Shown one piece after another: positions 44,635 to 59,000 of a DNA stretch of 64,000 nt (the stretch's first letter is position 1; each line of letters starts with the position of its first letter). This DNA is from Pomacea canaliculata (taxonomy: Eukaryota > Mollusca > Gastropoda > Architaenioglossa > Ampullariidae). Under the pieces are notes generated by a model that searched no databases, was not told the DNA's origin, and saw nothing but the letters and a program-made list of their open reading frames with translations. The stretch spans positions 3,968,001-4,032,000 of the forward strand of contig NC_037599.1 in assembly GCF_003073045.1 (NCBI RefSeq), given 5' to 3'. The position numbers were made by a program, and so were the translations under genes.

Positions 44635-46825
44635 TTAGTAATTGTTTCTTTCCACTCTAGCATGTGCAGCGACTGTTCTTCTGCACTATAGTGCAGGTAA
44701 CACGTGACTTAAAGCATTTGTGCGTCTCTTTTGATTACTTGTATTGTCATCTGACATTCATTGTGAATGGTAGAGGTTGTCTGGAAAATGTACAGAGTTG
44801 CTCTTCTTTCTTCTTGTGTGCATGAAAGAAACATGCTGATGCATGGATTTGCTAGTGGCTGGTGTCTGAAGAGAATTGGTTATCACGTGAATGTGCTTGT
44901 GGGTGTGTGCATCTACGTGATCTGGTTCATAATGTGCTTTATAGTCTTACCGTAGTCCACTTTTTCAAAGGACATGACAGATGCAGTGATTTAGTTTCTT
45001 ATAGAGTTATTGTTTTCCTTTAAATTTCTGAAACTGTCAGTAGAAATTATGTATTTACAGCTTATTAATTCTTAACCAAAGTAGCAACATTTTCACTGAT
45101 TGCTACGTTTAAAGAGGACTTGTTTAATTAGAATGCCCAGAGCAGTCTGCAATGCTGTACCAGACATGATCAAAACAGATGTGACTTTGTTGATCTTGTG
45201 CTTCCCAAGCAGATTTTGAAGATATTGAAGTGGGGTATAATAAGTGTTGGCAATAGAGGTGCATTTAATTTTAAGCCATCACATTTCTACTACTCAGTGG
45301 TGTCATTCCTATGTTTGCTAGTTTGGAAACTTAATATTTCTGACGAGACAAAGGATTAGAAAAATCTGTGCGAAAGCATTGACACAGTTAGCACCATGTT
45401 TATCATTTCAAGGCTGATTTTACAGTGTAACGTTTATAAATCTAAAGATTGTATACTATGAAGCTATCATGAACTAGTTTTGTCCTCAGTCTTGAGGAGA
45501 CTTGGTGGGGAAATGGCAAGGAATTCTGTTTTTGGAAATGGGTGTCACGTATAAAATTCCATATTTGTTGTTTATAAAAAAAAAACACTTTAGAAGTATA
45601 TGTGCATGCTTTTCTTTTGCAGAAATCTAACCCACATCCTGACTTTAGAAACAGTTGACTGATTTTAAGTTTGCTGTTCTTATATTCTCATATTTTGACT
45701 TGTGTCAATCACCAAAGCCAAAGTAACTTGCTCCTTCTTTGGTGCGATAGTAGATTAACAATCAGTTGCTTCCCTGGTTAGTAAATGCTGTAAATAGGAC
45801 TGCAGTCTCCATGTTGGAATTTCAGTTTTGGTTTTACTTTGCATCATGTTGCCTAATGTTCCACTTTGGGCTTTTTTTTTTAGTTTGCAGTCTTAAGAGT
45901 TGCAAGATCATAAACTGTCAGAAATATAATCAGGGTTAAAGGGAGGGAAAAAGACTTTAGGGACTTGATGAGTGTTTCTTTGAAGCTGCAGTAGACATAA
46001 TGAAGATTTCTTTCTTTGTGCTATAGCAGCATTGAGCAAACACGCGACAAGTTTCTAAGTCATTGCCACAGTCTATCCAGCCAACTTTTAAAAAAACAGT
46101 ATTTTTAGAGTAAGCTGTGCCTTATGTTTTTTAGCATTTGGCACAATTAAAGCACCAAGTTCAACGAAACATCTTTTGAGACACTCCATTCTGACTTGCA
46201 GCAATAATCTTAGTAGCCTGTAGCACATTCTAGTCGGTTATGTGCAATTTTCCTCAAGAGCTTTTTGTAGTCTTTTTAAATATAATTATAAGATCTGCAG
46301 GAAATGTCTGTTGAACTGCCTTTGTGAAGGTATCAGAAGTAACTTCATGGTCACAAGTAGATCTCTACATCTCAAGACAACATTATGTACACACTGTCAG
46401 TGAACCGAAAAGCACTAATTCTGTATCACATAATCCAAGCACCGTGAGTGTATTGGTTAAACTAAGAGTCTTTTTTTGTTGACTTCATCTTCATTTTGTC
46501 CTGGTCATTGACATGAATTGTATTTCACAACCATCTGTAAGTTGTTTCCCCCTTGATTAAAGGTTTTACTTTAAACACTTTATTCTCTTAGAAAAAAAGT
46601 ATTTCCTTGTTGGACACCACGCATTCTTTACTGTTGAATGTTTATGCACTTATAGTCATCACTGTCCTAAAGTTCCTGGAAAAAAAGGCAGCTTATAGTT
46701 ACATGTTGCTCGTATGTTGACCTTCCTAAAAGTGGTATAATGGTGTAAAGTTACAAATTCATCTTGAAGCTAAATAAAATCTGACCAGTGAAATTGAAGG
46801 TGCTCATCTTGTTCATAAAGTGACA

Positions 46826-46831
46826 AATAAA
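46826..46831 (+). terminator. PAIP1: PAIP1 polyadenylation signal (candidate)
   Basis: AATAAA is the last canonical plus-strand signal before the converging KAT14 gene. An earlier AATAAA at 46773-46778 could also be used. Confidence 0.55.
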
Positions 46832-46920
46832 GCATTCAATTTTAACCAAACAAATGAAATTGTATGCATGTGTAAAAATGTATACACACAAACACCAAAA
46901 TGAAATTTTATGAAACCATT

Positions 46921-46926
46921 TTTATT
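46921..46926 (-). terminator. KAT14: KAT14 polyadenylation signal (candidate)
   Basis: TTTATT on the plus strand gives AATAAA on the minus strand, 146 bases after the KAT14 stop codon. It would define a short 3' UTR. Confidence 0.6.
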
Positions 46927-47071
46927 CTACTGTTGAGAATAGTTCATATTCTGTAATTTTAAATGACCACGACAAAGGCAAGGCTCATTCTTCACACACC
47001 ATTCGAGCAAAAGCAGCAGTTTCACCCCCCACCCCACCCCCCAAAAAAACCCAACAAAATTTGCAAACATC

Positions 47072-50000
47072 TCATCGCCTTAGTCTCATGAAGAATGCAT
47101 GCTTGCATTCCTTAGAATCCACTGGAAAATACTTGTCATAGAAATCAAGGCACAGTTCCTCAGCTTTAAATCCAAACTTCTGATAAAGCAGCACAGCAGG
47201 ATTGGTTACTGAGACATGTAGTGTGACATCTTTTCCCATGCAAGTCTGCAAACAGAACTTCAGCGATCAAATCTCTTGGCATGTAAACATAACTTAATTG
47301 CTCGGCTACTTCTTATAAAACAGCTAGTCTGCAATCATTTGCTTTGAAATCAAGTGTGCCTGACTCAACACCGAAGGAAGTATGACTTACTCGTATAAGA
47401 TGATACAGCATGAAGTGTGCTATACCCACACCACGCCACTCGGGATGCGTGAAGATGAAGGAGATGTAGGCCTCATTGAATTTTACATCAGGGACCATAA
47501 AGGCAAAAGCCACCACAAGTTTCCTAGTGCAAATGAAACAGGTGTCACTTCACAATCTAAAGCTTCCTGAAAATCTCATATGAGCAATAGCTTGCTAGTG
47601 CTTTAATAGTTACTCTTCGCTGATAATAATACTTTGTGGAAATCGTATAGCAGGTTTATGAGTTCAACACATGTTGATATAAATGAATACAATGGATGCA
47701 TGTTACCTTATTTGTTTCCTGGCATTTACCTGTTACTTGGCTTTTAATGTACCATCCAACAGATAATCCAGGTCATCATATACAGTGGTACCTTGAGATA
47801 CAAGCTGCTTGGCATAAGAGTTTCTTGAGATATGAGCTGCGACTCAGGCCTATTTCCTGTTTGAGATCCGAACTGAATTCCGAGATATAAGCTGATGGCC
47901 ATTCGGGAAGCCAACCCCTAATTCGGGAAGTTGTGTTTGGTGCTCGGATTTCAGCATCACAGCGTCGTTTCTTCTTTCTGGCATGTTACCCTCAAAGTTA
48001 AGTCATATCTCGTGCGTTGTGCTTGCTTTTTTTTTTGTTGTAATTTTCGCAGTTTTAACTAACTTTTTGTGTGCCATAAGGGGGGGGGGGGCAGAAGAAA
48101 ACGAGTGAAAAGGACAGTAGTGAGAAGAAGAAGAGAATGAAGGTGATACAAATAAAGCAAGAAATAATAGAAAAACATGAGTGTGGTGTATAAGTGATGG
48201 ATTTTGCCAAGATGTATGACCGCAGTACATCCACAATTTGCACCACCCTTAAACTAAAGGATCCCATCAAAGGTGCAAATAAGCGAAAGGAACTAAAAAT
48301 TCTGTCCCAATTAAGGAGGGGGGGGGGCATTGGTATTTTACGCCGTGCCAGCAACTGAGGCTATATTACGGCAGGCAGCCAGCCCTGTAAACAGATGCCA
48401 CATGCAGAGAAAGAACAGTGTGCCCGAGACGAGAAATGAACTCTGGGCAGCCAACCTTCACTGTATTGGTGACAGGCGCTAACCGCTGCGCCACCGGGCC
48501 GCTACGTCCCAATTAAGGACAAATATCCATAAAGAAATGAAGAAGCTTCTGCTGTTGTGGATGAAAGACAAAGACCAAGCAGAAGATACGATGACGAGGA
48601 TGGTAATATGCAAAAAGACCGCAGCATTTATGGCGACATAAAGAAAGAAGCATTGACCTCAGAAGAGGCCAAAAAGGACACATTAAAGCAAGTCATGGCT
48701 GGTTCGACAATTTCAAGAAGAGAACTGTCATCCACTCGATTGTGAGGCATGGAGAAGCCATAAGTGCAGACGTAAAGGCAGCAAATACATTGCATGGCAT
48801 GCTTTGCTGCGTTTATCACGAGCAAAGGCTACCCCCCCCGCCAACTCGTGTTCAACTGCGACGAAATGGGATTATTTTGGCAAAAAATGCCCCGGAGGAC
48901 TTTCATCACTACACAGAAGAAGATGCCTGGTTATAAACCCATGAAGGACCATCTCATCCCTGCATTGTGTGCAAATGCTAGTGGTGATCGTAAAATCAAA
49001 CCACTGCTAGTCTATCATTCCAAGAATCCTCACAAGATTCTTACAGAAAAACTGCAGGTTATGTGGCGCGCCAATGCAAAGGCATGGGTTACGTGCTAGT
49101 AAATCTTGCCTTCGGTCCTGCTGTGAAAGAATATCTTCTGGAGAATAAACTGCCATTAAAAGCATTGTTGATCCTTGATAATGCTCCAACCCATCCATCT
49201 GGAATGGATTAATTCTATTTCAGTTATTTTAAATGGGAATAATTTGTTTGAGATATGAGCTGATTGAGTTATGAGCTCAGCCACAGAATGAATTAAAATT
49301 TTATCTTAAGGTACCACTGTATCAGAAAAATAATAATTCCTGCTGTCATACTCACTTGTACATGACAACACAGCTAAAATCTGGATACTGCAAACACTCT
49401 GATACTGTATTAAAAAAAAAAAATCATTGCTTTTAGCTCTTGGTGACATGCGCTAACACATTTTAGTAAATCAGTTTATTTAAACAGTTAAAATATGCAT
49501 GATAAATCTACACTGTATAAACAAATCTTTGAAACATGAGAATAAAATCAACATTGTAATGAATGGGAATAAATGCTTTTAGAGATCTTTAGCTTCCTCA
49601 ATCCAGATGGAAGCATAAAAACATTTTGGAATTCTGAAATACCTACAGTGAAGGATTAAATTACTTACAGTCAAGGCCAGGCCAAAAGAAGGTTCGACAC
49701 ATAGAGTTGACAGATGGTATGTGCTGAGGTCTTACATAGCAGTAATCAAGGGTTGCTGGTAGTGCTGGCTGCCAGGAGGGGTCATTTCTAATGATAAAAA
49801 TTTATTGCTCACACATTTGTACAGCAAGATTGCCCAGGATCAAAAGGCCTCTTCAGCATATGATACATTACAGGGCAAATTTAATTCCTCTGGCAGAATT
49901 ATCTGTGTCACTTCAACACTTTAAAACAGTAACACTGATTCCTAAATATGAAGTGCTGGAAAAGAGTTGTCTAAACAGGATGATGACAACCACAGCATGC

Positions 50001-53000
50001 CCAGGCTGCCACCTGGTGAAGATTTCTGTTAATGTATCAACTGCTTTTATCCTACTCTACCCAGTTAGCATATAATGATTGGTAGGATGTGATTATCCCC
50101 AGAAAGAATAACTCTAACTTTGTAATGCAGGGTGATGTATTTAGTCTGCCAGTCACCTGATACTTTGACTTAGCTCCCTTCCAATATGAGCTGTATTTTT
50201 CTGTCAAAAACCTCTGCAGGAAGGATGGGAAAGCATATAAGTTTACCTGACTTCACTAACACCAATTATACTTAAGGAAAAAACCACCTTTTATTCTAGT
50301 TAGAAATGTATAACAAGTGCTGAATCGTGAAAAGGAGAAAAGAGGGAGGTGATAGCCAACATAAGAACAGAAACCCACTACTGAGCAGTCAAATTTAAGG
50401 CTGTTATAATGGAGGAGAGAAAAAGTGACAGGGTACTGTACCATGTATCAAAGTACAAGCTGAAAGACAGTGTCAGTATAACTAAGATTGGGTTGGCTGG
50501 TGAGGGTTTGAAACGGTGCTCAGAACCAAAGAGGCTCCGACATCTGGACAGAAACAAGCTGGCATGGCATGGAGGTAGAAGTGCCCAAACGTACAGGTGG
50601 ATGATCATCCAACAGCTTTAATGATGATGAGTAGGATAAAGGCACATAGTATACATTTCTAAAATAAAACTAATTCCACTTCAGGGTAAAAAAGTGTCTT
50701 TGTCATGATGCTTTAGCAAAATCACACTCCTGAACTACTATTCACGTAGCAAAATAGGTGAAGAGTGTATACCTGTGTGGATGGGCAATAATTTCTTGTA
50801 GAAGTTGTACTCGCAGTGGAGAAGCAGCAGAGTCTCTAAAGATGAAAGGCTTTAACACTCTGTAATTCAGGCAACAAAAGAATTATGTCTCTATTGGTGT
50901 GATGAAACTTGGTAAATGACTGTATATGGATACAAAGTAATAAACACAACTTTCAAGACAAATTTGCTAAGATCACTCATTAATTTTGGCAAAAACAAAA
51001 GCCCGTTCAAAGATGGGGTGATTAAAATAAAATGTATGGAACAAGCTCTGGAAACTTTCACAGACCTCATAGAGTAAGGACTTGTTATGGGTAGGCGCTG
51101 ATCATCATCAAAACCCATAAGACGTGTGTAAAATGATGTATAGTGGTCCTGAAGATCAAATTCCTTATAGCTTTTCTGCAGCCCAAGAATGACAACAATG
51201 CCCCTTGACATGCCAAGTGTGAAACATTTGACATACTGATGACTGTCAAAGAACAAGAAATGAGCACAGTACTCTCTTCTTGCTTATATATAAACACAAA
51301 GAACTGTTATGCTCTTGAAATATATAAAAAAGATTTTTCAAGAAAAACACACCATTAACAACACCAACATGCAAATAAATACATTGAGACAAGTAAGACA
51401 TTTCTGTCTGCACCCCTCTACTCCCCCACCCACACACAGAATGTCCCAATTCTTGCCCAAAAGTATCTTCAATTTTCTCACCAAAAAACTAATTTAAATT
51501 ACGAGGTTAAGAAAACTACCTACCAAAAATCTAGCATATCCATATGGATGGTGGACCAAAGTGCTGGAATAGGAGTTTGCTTCTTCTGGTTCCTGTCACA
51601 TAAAGAAATCAGTCTGAACAGAGAGCAGTGGCTGTATTTCTAACAGATCAGACTGCCAAAAATTCTTTAGGCAGGAGAAGTATTTTAATATGTGTTTATC
51701 ACAGCAGCCAGCTGGTGATCCATTAGATGTACTAGAACTGCTAGTAGTCAGAAGTACTTTCACTAAGTGAATGCACAGTCAGTCGTCCCTTGACTGGCAC
51801 CTGTCATTGAGGGGAGCACATGGATAGACACAGCAGATGAGGGTCCTCCACTCTTGCCAATTGTGGGTGACAGTCAGCAGGTCTAGCACAGGACAACCAG
51901 TTCAGTCTTTAACATTTGTAAGCCAGTTCTTTCTCTGGCTTCCGTGGCGTCTTTGACAGGATGTCATGCCAGACACATGGCCAAAGAAGACCAGCTTACA
52001 TTGCTTGACTGTTAAGAGCTAGAGGTTCCTGGTGTCCAACAAGCGTGGAATAAGCAAGCTGGGCGTCTGAAGACACACTTTTGGAGTAAAAAGTGGTAAA
52101 CTATGAGAAGTGTTCAAAGCAGCAACTCTTAACTCACAAACCCAAAGCCCTTAAAACTCCAGAAATAAGATGCATTACCTGTTGGGTATGATTGTTGTCT
52201 ACATTCTTCCTGACCCACTGAGCCATTGCAGCATCCAGATCAAAAACAGGTAAACCATGCTCTCGTTTCAGCTGAAACAGAATTATTTTCTTTCACACAG
52301 TTAAAACTTGTACAATCTATAAAGGTTACAAACCTGATGGGTACAAATGCCAGCAAATGAATTAAGCAAATACACATTAACAGTTTCTCATCGCAACACC
52401 CGGAGAGATGAAGAAACACAAAGCAGATACTAGAATCAGATGTACAGCAAAATCCCATTTATACCTTTCTCACAATCAACTTCCTTCTCAACATCCTTTG
52501 AGAGAGACACAAGCGTTCCTCCTCTGTATTTTGGGGCTTCTCTTTTTCCTCTGCAGACTCTCTAGCTTTTGTGAGGCTGTTGAGTTTTCTCAGCAAAACT
52601 ACCTCCTCATATAGTGACATGGGGCGAAGGCTATGAAAACAGAAAAAGAAGACTTCTTGCTGTTTAACATGCTATTTTATACATCTCAAAATATCCCCCA
52701 TTTTCTCTATAAATGTATTCATGCAGGATACGAATCTTACAAATAAAATTTTTTAGTCAGTTCTCTTTCTGCAAGACTTACCACATCACATGACCATAGG
52801 AGATAAAGGGTTACACTAGCTCTTTATCAAAGAATTCTGACGAATTAGGAATCACAAGAATTCTGATGAAAAACGCTGAATTCTCTGTAGCATGAAAAGT
52901 GTGGCACAGGCAATACATATAGTCAAGCACGTCTTTTCTCAAGGAAAACAAGTCTGATGATACAAGAATTCTGATGAAAAATGCAGAATTCTCTATAACA

Positions 53001-56000
53001 AAAAAACAAAACAAAAAAAGTAACACAGTAGCTGACCCTACTGAAAAACACATCTTTTCTCAAGGAAAAGAAGTACAATGTAGGGTAAACTAAAAAAAAT
53101 CTGAAGCTGTCAAGGTCTAGTACAGATGAGACCAACAGACAGCACATAGGTTTTCAGGACTGAGTGAGCGTCGTATGTGGTAAGAACAGTAGCTAGTGAA
53201 CCCCACATCAAAAAAAGTGGTGTTTTGGCCTTGCGTTTGGCATTTTACACCGGTACAGGGCAGTTGCTCACCTGATTAGTAGTGCTCTGCATGCAAAGCA
53301 CATGCTTGCTCAATGTCAGGGAGACAACTTTTCAATGGTTAGAGAGTTAGCGTAGCCCTTTATCTCCAATTGGTCATGTTATCTGGTAGTCAAAGAAGAA
53401 ATGGCTGCTTAGTCTTCCACTATTCTTATATCTTCACATTTTTTTCAACAACTATTTACATACTACCAACTGCTTTAGATCAAATAAAGTATGGTCTGAA
53501 AAATGTACAGGTCCACATTTACTTCTCTTGCGCCTTTTCGCCTTCTTCATCAGCATTTGCCTCTTTCTTGGACATTCGAAAATGACGCTTGCTTCGTGCT
53601 GGTACTTTACCAGCAGTGGCCAGTCTGTTGCTTTCTCTCTCACTCCCACTGTTTTCTTCTTCTGACTCATCGTTGTTTCTCTCTTCGTCTTCTTCCACTT
53701 CACTAAGATTGTCTGAATCCCTGGCGACAGCAGAGTCTTCTACTTTCATATGGCCTTGAACTTCTCTTAACGCAGATTCTGCAACATCACAACAACTTTG
53801 CAAATACCAACATATTTTAAATCAAATAACTGTTCATATTTAGACGAAACAAAATGGCAGGAAGAACATACCACAAGAAATAAACTATGGAGAGTAGTAG
53901 GAAAGAACTTAATGAGATTTTCTGGAAATGGACATTTTTAAAGTAGTGAAGTGCTATCAGGCTTTACTGGAGAAGTTGTCATGTTTGAAATGAAAATTTA
54001 AGTGATTCACAAACCAATTGCACTGACCTGTAATGTTCGTGATAAATTCTTTAATGACCGAGGAGTTCTGAATTCCATGATGAGTATCCAAACCCACTGG
54101 AGACATGCTGGCTGGGTCAATTTCAAAATCATCTTCATCTTCATTTTCCATCAACAGCAATGGAGGAAGAACTGTGGGTTTTAAGGGAATGAAATGAAGT
54201 TCAAATTAGCATAATTTTATTGCTTACCAAGTCTACAGATTGCTTTCCTTTCAACTGAAATATGCAAGGATTCAGTTAAATCTCTGCATTTAAAACACAC
54301 CACTACCCCTCAAATATTTATAACTGCAATGTCAATGTCCTTGTTGTCTCAAAAATTTACTTCCATTACTATTATCTGTCACCTGTACGACCTTATACAC
54401 TGCCATCATCAAACTGCTCAAAATGAGGCTATGACTGGCAGGCTAAGCTGCTTTATTCTTCACTGATTGCTTCGCTTTTTTTTATGCAACTCCATGGTTT
54501 TTCTTTGCATTCACAAGCTTCTTTTGGTTGCATGCTACATTCCGGTTCCTCTTATTAGCTTTCTTCTGTTTTGATTGTTGATTGCTCCATTTTCTGTTTG
54601 TTGGAGATTTTCAAATCAAACTTTATTTTCTGTCCAAGACAGAAACTTTTCTTTTTCTCACAATCACTACACACATACAAACCTACAAACATAATACAAG
54701 CATACCTACACACACACACATATAAAAACACAATGGGAACACATACATCACATTTCAACACACATGCACATCTACACCCCCTTAGACATACACATGAACC
54801 TCCTAAGAAGGCTGCTAGGTAATAGGTTCACAGTGGCACTCTTCCTGACTTTGTATGCTGGTCTGATAAACACTTCCTTGTCTTGAATGCCTCAGACTAA
54901 TGAAATGATCATCGACTTTCGGATGAATAAGCCTGAGGAAGTTGTGTATCAGTGATGATGCCATCGAGGTAGTCAACTCTTATAAATATTTAGGTGCTTT
55001 TTCTTCTGAATAAATTATAACTTTTAATTTTTTTCAGTATCTTTAATCGTTTGGGAATTGCTTGAAAAGTTCTACCATCTTTGTCTATTCTAGGATATCA
55101 AAGAATGTAACATATGTCTATACCACATTTCACTTAGTACTCTTAAATACACTGGTTAATTAATGTCGACCCCCAGTCACTGTAGTTGACATTCTGAAGA
55201 AGTTTAAAAAGCATCTTTCATAAGCAAGCAAACTTCTTCTCATGCCTCAGTTCATTTTCATCCATGCACTTTGTTCTTGTCTGTCATGGTATTTTCTTAC
55301 GCTTGTTACCTTCATTGCATCAGTTTATGTTCGGCAACTTTAATCTTTCTTTCACACAAGGCATAGAGCTTTACTCTACATGTGAAAATACACTCTACAA
55401 TTTCAATTATAACTGACTATAATTATTATTATTATTAATTAACAGGGTGGCATTCAAAGCTCTGTGATTTGTTAGGGAAGGAATGGAATTAAACAAATAC
55501 ACAAACCATCTAGTTTCTGCTGCTGTAAAGAATTCCAGGTGTCTTGCCTGAGAAAGCTGGATGAATCTTGACTATCATCCAGTGAAAAGTCTGGTTGACT
55601 GGAGCTTCTGGATGACTGAAGAGACATTGAGAAATCGCTGTTTTCAGATGGTGCAAAATCAATGGATTCTTCATCAGCTGGCCCCTGCAGCAAGGAAATG
55701 ACTGGTCTCCTGGGCAATGACTGTCGTGGTTCTGCATCTAAATGATTTTGCTGCATACCCTGGCATCTTCACCATACTGGTGCGAGGTGCCAGAGTGTCT
55801 TGAAGCAGACTGATGCTGCCCTCAGTCTCTGCAACACTTTCTTTCGAAGACTTTGCAGTTGACTGTAGCAGGTCTTCATGAGCTTGCACTTTTCGGCTTC
55901 TCTTTGATTCCTAAGGACACAAAACTTTATTTGGCATTCATGATACAAACACTTTTGTAAAAGTACTGTAAAGGTCAACCTTTCCTGCTACAAACTGAGT

Positions 56001-59000
56001 CATGTGAAAGCTGAAAATGAAGTTATTTAAAATGTCTATACATAAATCCTGTTGAAAAAAAAGTGTACTGCCAAGCAGGAAATATGCTACATGAATACTA
56101 CGTTTTTATGACTGCCTTTGCTTGTCAATGACCTAGACCCCGAGTCCAGTGAATTGTGTGTTAAGCACGCACTGGGATTGGGATGGGGTAAGATCGGGTG
56201 GGCAAAGACCAGCCTCGAGAAAAGCATTGGGTCTGTGATGCAAAAATTATGACCTTGTTTGATGTAGAGCAAAACTTCTGATTGAGATTGGAAGAGTGTT
56301 GTTTGTTAAGGGGTTAATGTCTGTAAAGGATGATTGTCATTACCATGACAGTGTCACCTGCATGTGTATGTGCCCTCATGAGATTACTGTTTAATTGAAA
56401 AGCAAATATTTCTGTTTGCATAAATCTTTTGTCAAGCAGCTTAACTGAAATAGCTTTTTTTTTGGGGGGCGGGGTTGGAATTTGATAGGGAAGATGACAG
56501 TTTGTATTTTGTCAGACAGTCAGCAGCATCAGCAGAAGGTTAAGCAGTACACTATGGGAAGAATACAAAGCAAAACTGTGATCCATTTAAAATTACACAT
56601 TTAAAACTACTTGTTCATATCATAAGGTATAAGTTACAATTCATATGATGCTGATAATCTGGTGTATAATATTGACAATGATGATGTGCTAGTACATGTA
56701 CCTGCAATCACATGGCCATTGTCGTCTTATAAATTTTCTTTACTTTACAAAGTTACATCTACTACTGACTTTTGTTAAAATGACTGTAATTATTGTACAA
56801 ACAGCCACTGACAAGTGTTGGTGTGTCCAACAACTCCTGTTTTAAAACTAGTGACAATGCTGAGATACAAATGTGATAGTGCACTTTGTCTGATGTAACT
56901 GAAGAACACTTTAAAAGAGTAACAGTTTGTTTAATTTAACCAATAACTAACCTTGATATCTTTGCATTTTGCTTTAAGTTCTATGGCAGCATTCAGTGAG
57001 AATGAGTGAGAACGTCGAGATCTTTTTGGCTCACTTCCATCGATAATAAAGGCTGCTGCAGCTGTTGCTATGACATCTGGATTCTTGGATCTGTTGCGCT
57101 TAGCTCCTCCTTTAGATACTGGATCTGTTAAAAAAAAATGAACACGATAAAATACAGAATTCAGAAAATTTGCTTTAAAAAACTGACATACGATGACAAC
57201 TGAGAATAGGCTGAAGTAATGTTTATGGCACCTTAATAAAATGCACTGTTTTTAGGGGGTAAATCTGCTGCTTTGACAAAATTTATTCCTCAAAACAATA
57301 TTGGACTGCAATCTCCACAGTTCTTTGCTGTGGGAACTAACTAGTGTATGAAACCAGCTGTTTTATTTTACTTATCCTATAATACTAATGCAGTTACAAG
57401 AAGAAGAATTGCTTTGGTTTTGTAGTTAAGGTTAGAAAACCCATTGAGTGTAAATGCGTGAAGTACTGATAAACAAAAGGAGACAGTAGGTATAATAAAA
57501 TCAACTGCAGAGTTGTCCAGTTGATCAGCAAAAGGACAGACAAAAGTAGAGCCTTTCTTAAAGTTAACTGATTTAATTACCAAGGCCATGAAAAAACAAG
57601 ATTTACTTTTGGGTTATGTGATAACTGTTCATACAAAAATAAAACAAAGGAATGGTATTTGAGTGAATATTGTGTTAATCAGTTGTAATAAAATTTTTCA
57701 TTACAGTAAAATTGACTGATTAAGAATTATTAAAATAGGGTAGTAGCTGGGAAATCAACCAGTCTACTTTCATTTCATTTCAAGACCTATAAATTAAAGT
57801 TCATTTTTTAAAATTTGCCCAGAATTGTGGTAGGAAGGTTAGAATTGAGTCTGTGGATGTACAAATCTTGACGCTCCCTCTCATATTATTATTCCCTTTT
57901 CTTTTTCCTGTTTCATTAAAAGAAACTCAAAACTGTGTACTTTTTGTTTAAAACTCTTCTGTTATTTAGTTGCTCCTTCCCTATCTGTCTTACCTGCCCC
58001 TGCTCCTGTTACAGAATATTAACATTTACAAATTCAAAACTGTTTGAATCTATCTTAAGCAAATAATATCTGAAAAGATTGAGAACATTTTTGTCTGTGG
58101 TTAAGATCTTGAGTGTAATAAACTTTTGCATACCAACGGTAAATGTTGGTGGTTTCATTTCTGCAAGTTTCCACCACCCATGTTCACCCAGTTCTAAGGT
58201 TCCTGAAAGAAAGTACTGTGGACTGCCACTTGACAAGGTTCCAGCCACAGTACCATGCCACAGACTTGTTTTCTTCCTGGAGATCAAGTAAGAAAATAAG
58301 AGGAAAATAACTTAATTTTAGATGTTTCTCAAATAAAGAAATGAGTAGAAATTTAAAAAAATGGGAAAAGCCCAAAACCAGTTTTAACTGAGCTGTACCA
58401 CATGAAACTAAGTTGATTAGCTATGATCGAAAGCAATGCACATCAATGCTTAATATGCACCAGTTATTTGCACACATGGAATTATTATCTATATACATGT
58501 GTATATCTAGTAGTCGGAGTGGGAGGACTAAGCGCACGTATGGGACGAAAGAGCGTGAATGACGAAAGTTTTACAAGCAGCATAATAAAGATAAATAACA
58601 GATCAACCCGCACAATGAACCCACGACAGTGATACAGTTGTGACCTTTACGAATCTTGGAGAAATTCCTTGAAACAGGTTAAGAAAACAGAAACGTTACA
58701 TTATAAATTATCATTCATGCAATATTAAGCACATGTGAATTGTTTCAATAACAGAAAACTTGCTGCAAATTAAAAGGGTTTTGTAGTGTCAATACTGTTT
58801 ACGGAAACATGCCCGCCAAAAGTAAGTTGTGCGTAGGTGATGTCAGAAAAACAGATACAAACTCAATCCGAATGTAAAAACTCAAAAGAAAACATAATAC
58901 ACACATATAATAATGCATGGCTCAACCATCTACATAAAAAATAGCAATCATTTTGCTTTAAATTAGTTTCATTAATGACATTATTCGCTCCGGTTATGTT

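Larger units (their letters stand above)
44635..47071. other. convergent 3' UTRs of PAIP1 (+) and KAT14 (-)
   Basis: PAIP1's 3' UTR appears long: AATAAA occurs at 46773-46778 and 46826-46831. KAT14's signal is on the other strand at 46921-46926, so the two transcripts end within about 100 bases of each other. No further gene was recognised in the 2.4 kb. Confidence 0.7.

Noticed and set aside
54660..54800. CA-rich stretch as a functional repeat
   Set aside because: It is an imperfect ACAC/ACAT simple-sequence region with no further structure.
55510..55755. A 73-base intron in KAT14 that would avoid the frameshift
   Set aside because: A donor-like GTATGC and an acceptor TTGCTGCAG exist, but joining them leaves the downstream exon in the wrong frame, so the frameshift remains.
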